Assembly (NCBI GenBank): GCA_003695455.1
Contig: RFJF01000181.1
Coordinates: 1 to 7,910, forward strand
Source of the DNA: Chloroflexota bacterium
GTDB lineage: Bacteria; Chloroflexota; Anaerolineae; 4572-78; J111
Reading direction: 5' to 3'
Length of the DNA: 7,910 nucleotides
The notes below the pieces were generated by a model. The model was not told where the DNA came from, made no database searches, and saw only the letters and a list, made by a program, of their open reading frames with translations. Shown here piece after piece: positions 1 to 6,249 of the stretch. Numbering within the stretch: the first letter of the stretch is position 1; every line of letters starts with the position of its first letter. Both the position numbers and the translations under genes were made by a program.

Positions 1-1
1 G

Positions 2-748
2 GCTACCGCCACGCCAACGCCCATCCCCATGCCCACGCCCAACACGCCCAACGGTTACGCCGTCACCGTACCCATTTTAATGTACCACTATCTCTCGGCC
101 CCGCCCGCCGATGCCGACGCCATCCGCCGCGATTTGTCCGTCAGCCCGGAACAGTTTGAGGCCCAACTGGCCTACCTGCGCGCCGAAGGCTTCCAAACCA
201 TTTCGATGGCCCAACTGAGCTACGCCCTGGCCCAAAATACGCCCCTGCCGGCCAAACCGGTGGTCATCACTTTTGACGACGGCTACCGCGACCAGTACCA
301 GAACGCCTTTCCGCTGCTCAAAAAATACGGTTACAGCGCCACGTTTTACGTGTTCACTCAGGTGATTGATGAAAACAACATCAATTTTCTCACCTGGGAT
401 ATGGTAAAAGAAATGCACCGGGCCGGCATGGAGTTTGGCTCGCACAGTTACCGCCACTCAGACCTGACCAACCGCGACGTGGATTTTCTGGTGTACGAAA
501 TCCTCGGCTCCAAAGAAGCCATTGAGGAACGGATTGGCGAACCGGTGCACGCCTTCTGCTACCCCTCCGGCCGATACGATGAACTGGCCCAAAAGGTGGT
601 GGCATCGGCCAATTTCTGGAGCGCCGTTACCACCGAGTGGGGCGGGGACCACACCTACACAGATCGCTTTGAAATGCCCCGCGTGCGCATTCGGGGCAAC
701 GACACCGTAGAAGATTTTGCCGAAAAGCTGGCCATAGCCGCCGAGTGA
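2..748 (+). CDS. Polysaccharide deacetylase (carbohydrate esterase 4 / NodB fold), 5' end missing
   Basis: Metal-dependent esterase that removes N- or O-acetyl groups from a cell-wall or extracellular polysaccharide. The frame is open from base 2, and the residues before the first in-window ATG (29) are a Pro/Thr-rich linker, so the true start and probably a signal peptide or anchor lie upstream. Numbering from the ATG at 29, PILMYHYL (15-22) is the usual entry to the domain. TFDDGY (81-86) supplies the catalytic and metal Asp pair, HSYRH (139-143) gives the two metal-binding His, and CYPSGRY (177-183) is the substrate-groove motif; MPRVRI (216-221) is a late conserved stretch. All core catalytic motifs appear intact, so the enzyme should be active. 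A Pro/Thr linker before the domain fits a protein working outside the membrane (inference). It ends 7 bases before rqcH, so the two may be cotranscribed, with no obvious functional link. The exact substrate (peptidoglycan, chitin-like or exopolysaccharide) cannot be told. Confidence 0.93.
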   Translation, partial: ATATPTPIPMPTPNTPNGYAVTVPILMYHYLSAPPADADAIRRDLSVSPEQFEAQLAYLRAEGFQTISMAQLSYALAQNTPLPAKPVVITFDDGYRDQYQNAFPLLKKYGYSATFYVFTQVIDENNINFLTWDMVKEMHRAGMEFGSHSYRHSDLTNRDVDFLVYEILGSKEAIEERIGEPVHAFCYPSGRYDELAQKVVASANFWSAVTTEWGGDHTYTDRFEMPRVRIRGNDTVEDFAEKLAIAAE

Positions 749-755
749 GATTGCC

Positions 756-2471
756 ATGAGTTTTGACACCTTTTCAATTGCCGCCATGGCCGCCGAACTG
801 CGCCAATCGCTGCTCAACGGTCGGGTGCAGCGCGTGGCCCAAATCAACTCGCTCACTTTTGGCTTTGAGATTTTTGTTCACCCCACCCGCCACTACCTGA
901 CCGTGTCCGCCGAGCCGCAAGCCCCGCGCCTGCACCTTTCGCTGGACAAAAGCCGGCGCGGCGTTGGCAACAACACCCCGCTGATGCTGGTGCTGCGTAA
1001 ATATATGCGCGGCGCCCGGCTGGTTGGGGTTGAACAGCCCCCCTTTGAGCGCATCCTCTACCTGCAATTTACCGGCCCGCTCCAGCCCACCACCCTGGCC
1101 GTGGAACTGCTGGGCACGCGCAGCAACCTGATTTTGCTCGACCCGCAGCAAATTATTTTGGGCGTGGCCCGATTGCCCAAAGCCACCGTTCGTCCCGGAC
1201 GGCGTCTGCTTCTGCCCAACCAGCCCTACCAGCCCCCGCCGCCCCAGGACAAACTCCGCCCTAACGAACTGACCGAGTACACCCTGCGCCGGGAACTGGA
1301 CGAAGCCTCGGCAAATATGCCGCTGGCCCGCCTGCTGCCGCAGGTGGTAACCGGGGTCAGCCCCCTGCTGGCCCGCGAGGTGGTGTTTCGCGCCACCGGC
1401 AGCGTCAAAACGCCGGTCGGCCAAATCCGGCAGCTTTCGCCGCTGCTGAATGCCTTTCACACCCTGTTTGCCCGGCTGGAAACGGGCGACTGGCAGCCCG
1501 TGCTGGCTGTAGATGACGCCGGCGGGCCGCAGGCTTTTGCCCCCTACCCGCTCACCCACCTGCCGCGCTCCCAACCCGTTGCCACCCTGTCAGAGGCCGT
1601 AGAAATCTATTTTGCCGATGCCGCCGCCGGCTACGCCGCCGCCAAAGCGCCGCTGCAGCAAGCCATTGACCAGGCTCGCCAGCGATTGGAGCGCCGCCGC
1701 CAAAAACTGGAAGAGGATGCCGCCGCGCAGGCCAACCCCGATGCGTTGAAACAATACGGGGAAATGATTCTGGCTTGCGCCCACCAGATTACACCCGGCC
1801 AAACCGAGTTGCTGGTTGACTGGCTCCCCGGCGAATCACCCACCCGCATTGCGCTGGACGCGTCGCTGTCTGCCAGCGAAAACGCGCAGCAATATTTCAG
1901 CCGCTATCGCAAAGCGCAGCGCGCCGGGCAGGAAATTCCCACCCAGCTCAAAAAGATTGAGCAGGAAAGCCGCTACCTTGACCAGCTTGAGCAGGATTTG
2001 GCCATGGCCGAAAACCGGCCGGACATTGATGCCGTGGCCTCCGCGCTGGCCGATGCCGGGCACACCCGCGCCCGGCAGGGCAAAAAAAAGCAAAAACAGC
2101 AAGCCGTCAGCAACTACCTGCGATTGACCGCCCCGGACGGCGCCACCGTTTGGGTAGGCAAAAATTCACTGCAAAACGCGCACCTCACCTTTAATCGGGC
2201 CAAACCTGACGATCTGTGGCTGCACGCGCGCGGCGTACCCGGCGCGCACGTCATCATTCCCACCGCACAGGGGCTGCCCACAGAAGAAGATGTGCTGTGG
2301 GCCGCCGGCGTGGCGGCGTGGTACTCCAAAGCCCGGCACGATACGGCAGTAGATGTTGACGTGACCGTAAAAAAATATGTGCGGGCCATCAAAGGCGCGC
2401 CGCCCGGCATGGTCACCCTGCGCAACGAATCCACCCTGCACGTCTCCCCGTTTGCCCCCGACAACGACTAA
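756..2471 (+). CDS. rqcH: RqcH / NFACT-family ribosome quality-control protein (Rqc2 homologue, formerly fibronectin-binding protein FbpA)
   Basis: In characterised bacteria RqcH binds 50S subunits that carry a stalled peptidyl-tRNA and recruits tRNA-Ala to add C-terminal alanine tails, marking the chain for proteolysis. The 571-aa length is normal for the family. The order is NFACT-N from residue 1 (MSFDTFSIAAMAAEL, typical start), a helix-hairpin-helix part at about 180-240 (LLPQVVTGVSPLLAREV), a charged coiled-coil middle at about 290-425, a Lys-rich linker (QGKKKQKQQ, 441-449), and NFACT-R at about 450-560 with the hallmark VGKNSLQNAHLTF and DLWLHARGVPGAHVII. The N-terminal position equivalent to the conserved DR motif reads FERI, with E98-R99 replacing Asp-Arg. 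Start 756 matches the family N-terminus; the upstream GAGTGAG is only a modest ribosome-binding site. Older annotations call this family a surface adhesin, but there is no signal peptide, so an intracellular role is far more likely. Confidence 0.95.
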   Translation: MSFDTFSIAAMAAELRQSLLNGRVQRVAQINSLTFGFEIFVHPTRHYLTVSAEPQAPRLHLSLDKSRRGVGNNTPLMLVLRKYMRGARLVGVEQPPFERILYLQFTGPLQPTTLAVELLGTRSNLILLDPQQIILGVARLPKATVRPGRRLLLPNQPYQPPPPQDKLRPNELTEYTLRRELDEASANMPLARLLPQVVTGVSPLLAREVVFRATGSVKTPVGQIRQLSPLLNAFHTLFARLETGDWQPVLAVDDAGGPQAFAPYPLTHLPRSQPVATLSEAVEIYFADAAAGYAAAKAPLQQAIDQARQRLERRRQKLEEDAAAQANPDALKQYGEMILACAHQITPGQTELLVDWLPGESPTRIALDASLSASENAQQYFSRYRKAQRAGQEIPTQLKKIEQESRYLDQLEQDLAMAENRPDIDAVASALADAGHTRARQGKKKQKQQAVSNYLRLTAPDGATVWVGKNSLQNAHLTFNRAKPDDLWLHARGVPGAHVIIPTAQGLPTEEDVLWAAGVAAWYSKARHDTAVDVDVTVKKYVRAIKGAPPGMVTLRNESTLHVSPFAPDND

Positions 2472-2494
2472 TCCGTCAAAATCAATATTGGGAT

Positions 2495-2524
2495 TTGACA
2501 AAATATCTGCCGCTGTGCTAATAT
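2495..2524 (+). promoter_or_regulatory. Sigma-70-type promoter for the LacI-family regulator/ABC transporter operon
   Basis: TTGACA at 2495-2500 is a perfect -35 box. An 18-bp spacer leads to TAATAT at 2519-2524, which matches the TATAAT consensus at four of six positions and is preceded by TGC, giving an extended -10 (TGnTAATAT). Transcription should start near 2531, inside the palindromic operator that begins as the -10 box ends. The -35 also overlaps a small inverted repeat (GTCAAAATC 2475-2483 with GATTTGAC 2492-2499). The promoter lies just past the rqcH stop, so it starts a new transcription unit. Confidence 0.75.
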
Positions 2525-2549
2525 GTGAACGTTCACGTGAACGTTCACA
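2524..2549 (+). promoter_or_regulatory. Tandem palindromic operator, predicted site of the LacI-family repressor
   Basis: Two identical copies of the perfect 12-bp palindrome GTGAACGTTCAC lie head to tail (2525-2536 and 2537-2548). With one flanking base on each side the whole block is a perfect 26-bp palindrome. The junction makes a third dyad, GTTCACGTGAAC (2531-2542). The AACGTT core with central CG is what LacI-family dimers normally bend and recognise. The half-site GTGAAC differs by one base from GTGAGC of the ideal lac operator. The block starts at the last base of the -10 box and covers the expected transcription start, so a bound repressor should block initiation. Autoregulation by the next gene is inferred from position and from the YQ..R recognition residues. 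Confidence 0.85.
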
Positions 2550-2602
2550 AGATTCTTGAACATTGGCGCAAAATTTAGATAGTTTTTACCCGGAAAACGC
2601 CG

Positions 2603-3631
2603 TTGGTTACGTCAAAGAAGCGAGCCACAATCAAAGATGTTGCCGCCCTGGCCGGAGTATCCTACCAGACTGTCTCCCGAGTCATCAACAACCAGCCCGG
2701 CGTTACCGACTCTACGCGCGGCCGCGTTGAACAGGCCATCGAATCGCTGGGCTACCGCCCCAGCCTGGCTGCCCGCAGCCTGCCCCGCCGCCGCTTTTTC
2801 ATCATCGGCCTGATTATCCCCTACACTGCCGACTATTTATTCAGAGATCCCCATTTGCTGGCCCAAATCAGCGGCATTGACGCCGAAGCCAATGCCCACG
2901 GATACAACGTGCTGCTCTCTACCGCCGGTGATTCCGGCTCAGGGCTGGAAGCCTACGAGCGTTTTGTGCGCAACCAGTTTGCCGACGGCGCACTGGTCAT
3001 CGAAACCGCCAGCGGCAAAGCCGGCGGCGAATTGCTGGCCGGGCAAGATTACCCGTTTGTGGGGTTGGGCTACGGCGAAGCCACCTCCAGTCCGTACACT
3101 GTTCACGCCAATGACCGCGAAGGCGCGCGTCGCGCCGTTCGGCATCTGCTGGAACAGGGCCACCGCCGCATTGGGCTGATTAACGGGCCGCTAACCGGCG
3201 CGGTGGTGGCTTCGGAAGAACGGCTGGCAGGATACCGGCAGGTGCTTGCCGAGGCAGACATTCCATTTGAGCCGGCACTGATGGTCTACGGCGATTACAC
3301 CCGTGCCAGCGGGCAAGCCGCCGCCCGCCAACTGCTGGCCCAACCCAACCCACCCACCGCCATTTTTGCGCTGAATGACCGCATGGCCATTGGCGCTATT
3401 CATGCCATCCGTGCCGCCGGGTTGCGCGTGCCGGAAGATGTGGCCGTGGTGGGCTTTGATGATATCCCCATTGCCGCCGATTTTGACCCGCCACTGACCA
3501 CAGTTCGCCAGCCCAGCAAAGAAGTTGGCCGCATGGCCGCCCGGATGTTGTTTCAACTCATCAACGGCGAGGCCGTGACCACTGCCAAAGTGGTGCTCCC
3601 CGCAGAGTTAATTATCAGACAATCAACATAA
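2603..3631 (+). CDS. LacI/GalR-family transcriptional repressor, probable lac-type regulator
   Basis: Sugar-responsive DNA-binding repressor of 342 aa, the family's normal length. An N-terminal helix-turn-helix (about residues 8-27, [20 protein letters not shown]) is followed by the hinge helix (about 53-62), whose L60 matches the DNA-intercalating Leu56 of LacI. The sugar-binding core has the familiar [10 protein letters not shown] (187-196), RLAGY (207-211), [11 protein letters not shown] (255-265), VVGFDD (282-287) and PPLTTVRQ (296-303). Recognition residues Y21, Q22 and R26 equal LacI Tyr17, Gln18 and Arg22. R207 and D259 align with the inducer-contacting Arg197 and Asp274 of LacI. The start is a TTG at 2603: an in-frame TAG lies at 2576-2578, no ATG or GTG occurs between, and GGA at 2592-2594 gives a weak ribosome-binding site. 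The operator just upstream implies autorepression, and the downstream ABC genes are the probable co-regulated targets. The inducer is inferred to be a galactoside from the nearby lacZ. Confidence 0.95.
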   Translation: MVTSKKRATIKDVAALAGVSYQTVSRVINNQPGVTDSTRGRVEQAIESLGYRPSLAARSLPRRRFFIIGLIIPYTADYLFRDPHLLAQISGIDAEANAHGYNVLLSTAGDSGSGLEAYERFVRNQFADGALVIETASGKAGGELLAGQDYPFVGLGYGEATSSPYTVHANDREGARRAVRHLLEQGHRRIGLINGPLTGAVVASEERLAGYRQVLAEADIPFEPALMVYGDYTRASGQAAARQLLAQPNPPTAIFALNDRMAIGAIHAIRAAGLRVPEDVAVVGFDDIPIAADFDPPLTTVRQPSKEVGRMAARMLFQLINGEAVTTAKVVLPAELIIRQST

Positions 3632-3646
3632 ACAGTTATTTACCGC

Positions 3647-3658
3647 AAAGGAGGTGAT
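3647..3658 (+). promoter_or_regulatory. Isolated extended Shine-Dalgarno sequence without a usable reading frame
   Basis: AAAGGAGGTGAT is complementary over 12 bases to the conserved 3' end of bacterial 16S rRNA. It lies 15 bases past the repressor stop and about 105 bases before the binding-protein ATG, which has its own AAGGAG (3749-3754). The only nearby starts (GTG 3654, ATG 3657) overlap the motif itself and reach a stop within seven codons (MTGNSQ). It may be a ribosome-parking or mRNA-stabilising site like the STAB-SD of Bacillus cry genes, or a leftover from a lost gene. The function is inferred only. Confidence 0.5.
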
Positions 3659-3763
3659 GACCGGCAACTCCCAATAATCGGGCAATCCGTGAAACCATAG
3701 TTAATCAGCCAAGTTTTTAATCTACTCAAAAAATTTTTACTAATTGCCAAGGAGCGAGAAACA

Positions 3764-5164
3764 ATGAGTAAAATCTCAAAAGCACTGGTGCTGTTGATGA
3801 GCATGGCCGTGATGGCCGCTATTGCCGCCTGCGGCGCACAGCCCACACCGGAAACCGTTACGGTAGTTGAAACCGTGGTGGTAGAAAAAGAGGTTCAAAA
3901 AGAAGTAAAAGTAGTTGAAACCGTTGAAGTTGAAAAAGAAGTAAAAGTAGTTGAAACTGTTGAAGTTGAAAAAGAAGTTGTCAAAGCTGTCCGCCCCATT
4001 ATTTACAACAGCTACAACAGCGACCCCGAACCGCGCCGCGTTGACGAAATGTTGGTGCAAATGTTCAACGAACAGCACCCCGACACCCCGCTGGACTACT
4101 CGGTGGTAAACCACGAAGATTTCAAACAGGCCATTCGCGCTTATCTGGTGGCAGACCCGGCCCCCGATGTGATGACCTGGTTTGCCGGTAACCGCGCCCG
4201 CTTCTTCATTGACAAAGGCCTGATTATGGACATCAGCGATGTCTGGGATGACGCCGGCTGGAGCGAAAACTACCCCAAAGGCTTCAAGGCCATGTCTTCG
4301 GTAGATGGCAAGCAATACTTTTTACCCAGCAGTTGGTATTGGTGGGCCATGTTCTACCGCAAGTCAATCTTTGAAGAAAACGGTATTACCCCGCCCGAAA
4401 CCTGGGATGACCTGCTGACCGCCTGCGACACCCTGAACGACGCCGGCATCATCCCCATTACCATTGGCACCAAATTCCGCTGGACCGCCGCCGCCTGGTT
4501 TGATTACATTAACATGCGCCTCAACGGGCCGGAATTTCACCTGAACCTGATGTTGGGCAAAGAAAGCTACGATGACCCGCGCGTAAAAGCCGTCTTTGAA
4601 AAATGGACAGAACTGTTTGACCATAAATGCTTTATTGATAACGCCGCCGCCTACAGTTGGCAGGAAGCCATTGACCCACTGAACCAGGGCGAGGCCGCCA
4701 TGTACCTGATGGGCCAGTTCATCACCGACAGCGTGGCCGACGATGTGAAAGATGACCTGGACTTCTTCCGCTTCCCCATTATTGACCCCAACCAGCCCAT
4801 TGGCGAAGACGCCCCCACCGACGGCTTCTTTATGTCCGTTAACGCCCAAAACCCGGATGGAGGCAAGGAGTTCCTCAAATTTATGGGCGGCGTAGAAGCC
4901 CAAACCGTGATGGTCAAAGAACTGGGCCGCCTGCCGGTCAACCCGGATGTTGACTCCAGCCTGTTCAATGAACAGCAGCTCAAAGGCATCGAACTGATTC
5001 AGGGCGCCGACCTGGTTCTGCAATTCTATGACCGCGACACCACCCCGGAAATGGCCGACGCCGGCATGAATGGCATAATGGCCTTCTGGGATGACCCCGC
5101 CGCCATTGATGACATTCTGACCGACCTGGAAGCCACCCGCCAGGAAGTATTTGCTGAACAATAA
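3764..5164 (+). CDS. ABC sugar importer substrate-binding lipoprotein (CUT1 type, solute-binding family 1)
   Basis: Captures a sugar outside the membrane and delivers it to the permease pair encoded next. It is 466 aa. Residues 1-22 are a lipoprotein signal (basic MSKISK, then a hydrophobic run) ending in the lipobox AIAAC with C23 as the lipidated residue. Residues 24-75 are a Pro/Thr then Val/Glu/Lys spacer holding a 12-residue repeat (KEVKVVETVEVE at 46-57 and 58-69). The binding domain starts at about 78 (IIYNSYNSDPEPRRVDEML). Typical family stretches are the aromatic SSWYWWAMFYRKSIFEENGITPP and the later EAAMYLMGQF. Aromatic residues in this part usually stack on sugar rings. AAGGAG at 3749-3754, 9 bases before the ATG, sets the start. 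A beta-galactoside ligand is suggested by the downstream lacZ, but the sequence alone does not prove it. Cotranscription with the repressor gene is likely, since no convincing separate promoter is visible in the 132-base gap. Confidence 0.95.
   Translation: MSKISKALVLLMSMAVMAAIAACGAQPTPETVTVVETVVVEKEVQKEVKVVETVEVEKEVKVVETVEVEKEVVKAVRPIIYNSYNSDPEPRRVDEMLVQMFNEQHPDTPLDYSVVNHEDFKQAIRAYLVADPAPDVMTWFAGNRARFFIDKGLIMDISDVWDDAGWSENYPKGFKAMSSVDGKQYFLPSSWYWWAMFYRKSIFEENGITPPETWDDLLTACDTLNDAGIIPITIGTKFRWTAAAWFDYINMRLNGPEFHLNLMLGKESYDDPRVKAVFEKWTELFDHKCFIDNAAAYSWQEAIDPLNQGEAAMYLMGQFITDSVADDVKDDLDFFRFPIIDPNQPIGEDAPTDGFFMSVNAQNPDGGKEFLKFMGGVEAQTVMVKELGRLPVNPDVDSSLFNEQQLKGIELIQGADLVLQFYDRDTTPEMADAGMNGIMAFWDDPAAIDDILTDLEATRQEVFAEQ
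3897..3979 (+). repeat. In-frame 36-bp tandem repeat in the lipoprotein spacer
   Basis: Two adjacent 36-bp units (3897-3932 and 3933-3968) differ at only one base (C at 3922, T at 3958), and a partial third unit follows. An older diverged copy is visible just upstream (the GTAGTTGAAACCG block at 3863). Each unit encodes 12 residues, so gain or loss keeps the frame. The repeat lengthens the flexible arm between lipid anchor and binding domain. Near-identity at silent positions points to recent duplication. Confidence 0.9.
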
Positions 5165-5178
5165 ACCACGGTAATGTA

Positions 5179-5216
5179 CCGGCGGTCAGTGGCAGAAACA
5201 AGCTGCTGGCCGCCGG
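5179..5216 (+). terminator. Stem-loop after the binding-protein gene, probable attenuator
   Basis: CCGGCGGTCAG (5179-5189) pairs with CTGGCCGCCGG (5206-5216) as an 11-bp stem with one G-U pair and a 16-base loop. A short GTTTGT follows, too weak a T-run for a strong terminator. It lies 15 bases past the binding-protein stop and before the permeases. In such operons a hairpin here often protects the upstream message or partly stops transcription, giving more binding protein than permease. That role is inferred. Confidence 0.5.
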
Positions 5217-5223
5217 GTTTGTA

Positions 5224-5288
5224 TTGCGTGTTGCGTATTGCGTGTTCACCTTCCTGATGTCACGCAGCACGCAACACGGAACACGCAA
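5224..5288 (+). repeat. Imperfect inverted repeat of GCGTGTTGC-type units upstream of the permease genes
   Basis: A 21-base left arm (5224-5244) pairs with a 21-base right arm (5268-5288) with two mismatches, around a 23-base loop. The arms are built from repeated short words, TTGCGTGTTGCG on one side and CACGCAACACGG on the other, so several pairing registers are possible. It ends 12 bases before the AAGGAG (5301-5306) of the permease gene and could affect its translation or the stability of the upstream message. The stuttering composition suggests a dispersed genomic element, which this window alone cannot show. Confidence 0.7.
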
Positions 5289-5312
5289 CGCATTTAACGC
5301 AAGGAGACAATT

Positions 5313-6239
5313 ATGGCCGTGTCATCGCCGCCGCTGCCCCGCAAAAAACGCAAAATTAACTGGACGCCCTACCTTTTTTTGCTTGGCCCCCTGCTGATTT
5401 ACCTCATCTGGATTATCCTGCCCATGCTCTACACTTTTTATTTGAGCACCACCAATTGGGACGGGATTTCGCCGGAAGCCAAATATATTGGGCTAAAAAA
5501 CTTCAGTTCGTTGTTTAACAGTCTGGGCAAGCGTGTGCCCTCGGCGTTTGAATATTCGCTGGTCAACAACCTCAAGTGGCTGCTGGTGTTTATCACTATT
5601 CCGGTAGCCATTGGGCTGGGGCTGGCTATTTTGCTCAACAACAACATTCGCGGCGACCGCTTTTTCAAGCTGGGTATCTTTTTACCGCAGATTTTATCGC
5701 TGCCGGTAATTGCCCTGCTGTGGAATTACGGCGTTTACAATCCCCGCGCGGGGTTGATCAACTCATTTCTGATCCAGTTGGGTTTTACCGACCCGCCGGC
5801 CTGGCTGGCTGACAAACAACTGGTTATTTGGGCCATTATTTTTGCGGCGGCCTGGCGGCAGGTGGGCTACATTATGATTTTGTACGTAGCCGGCCTCAAA
5901 AACGTGGACCCGCTGCTACTTGAGGCCGCCACGGTAGACGGAGCTACCGCCTGGCAAAAATTCTGGAAGATTACCTTTCCGCTGCTGGCGCCGGTAACAA
6001 CCATTGTGGTTGTCATTTCCATCATCGATTCGCTGCGCTCGTTTGACCTGGTGTGGGTGATGACTCGCGGCGGCCCGGCCAACGCATCCAGCGTGCTGGC
6101 GGTGTTGATGTATATTCAGGCTTTTAACAATTACAAAATGGGGTTGGGCGCAGCCACGGCGGTAGTGCTGTTTGCCATCAGTCTGGTGTTCATTGTTGCC
6201 TACCTGACCCGCGTAATGAGAGATGAGATGGAGTATTAG
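5313..6239 (+). CDS. ABC sugar importer permease, MalF/UgpA type
   Basis: First of the two membrane subunits that form the transport channel of a CUT1 sugar importer. It is 308 aa with a basic cytoplasmic N-terminus (PRKKRKINW, 9-17), a first membrane helix at about 18-43 and about five more. The cytoplasmic EAA loop that docks on the ATPase is EAATVDGATAWQKFWKITFP (204-223), which fits the family pattern EAA---G---------I-LP. The periplasmic stretch TRGGPANASS (251-260) is also characteristic of MalF/UgpA-like subunits. The ATG at 5313 has AAGGAG at 5301-5306 with a 6-base gap. The next permease follows 10 bases after the stop, so the two are certainly cotranscribed. No ATPase gene is adjacent. 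Confidence 0.95.
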   Translation: MAVSSPPLPRKKRKINWTPYLFLLGPLLIYLIWIILPMLYTFYLSTTNWDGISPEAKYIGLKNFSSLFNSLGKRVPSAFEYSLVNNLKWLLVFITIPVAIGLGLAILLNNNIRGDRFFKLGIFLPQILSLPVIALLWNYGVYNPRAGLINSFLIQLGFTDPPAWLADKQLVIWAIIFAAAWRQVGYIMILYVAGLKNVDPLLLEAATVDGATAWQKFWKITFPLLAPVTTIVVVISIIDSLRSFDLVWVMTRGGPANASSVLAVLMYIQAFNNYKMGLGAATAVVLFAISLVFIVAYLTRVMRDEMEY

Positions 6240-6249
6240 GAGCAGAGCA

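Noticed and set aside
774..1574. Long antisense open frame opposite rqcH
   Set aside because: It lies wholly inside the well-supported rqcH gene and its translation is low-complexity Gly/Gln-rich with no family features; this is a by-product of GC-rich codon use on the other strand.
2475..2499. Terminator for rqcH from the small inverted repeat GTCAAAATC/GATTTGAC
   Set aside because: The stem is short, AT-rich and bulged, no T-run follows, and it overlaps the -35 box of the next promoter.
3654..3677. Leader peptide GTG-ATG-ACC... (MTGNSQ) at the isolated Shine-Dalgarno sequence
   Set aside because: The start codons overlap the Shine-Dalgarno core, leaving no spacing for initiation, and the peptide has no regulatory codon run.
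3660..3763. Independent promoter directly upstream of the binding-protein gene
   Set aside because: The stretch is AT-rich and has TTTAAT-like words, but no -35/-10 pair at 16-18 bp spacing was convincing and no operator copy is present.
4364..5161. Long antisense open frame opposite the binding-protein gene
   Set aside because: It is rich in Gly, Val and Phe with no recognisable domain and no ribosome site, and it mirrors the codon bias of the sense gene.
5221..5290. CRISPR array
   Set aside because: The repeated words are only 8-12 bases, in inverted orientation and without regular unique spacers, and no cas gene is near.
6223..6249. Earlier ATG as start of the second permease
   Set aside because: It overlaps the previous gene, has no ribosome site and adds an atypical N-terminus; ATG 6250 has AGGAG at proper spacing.
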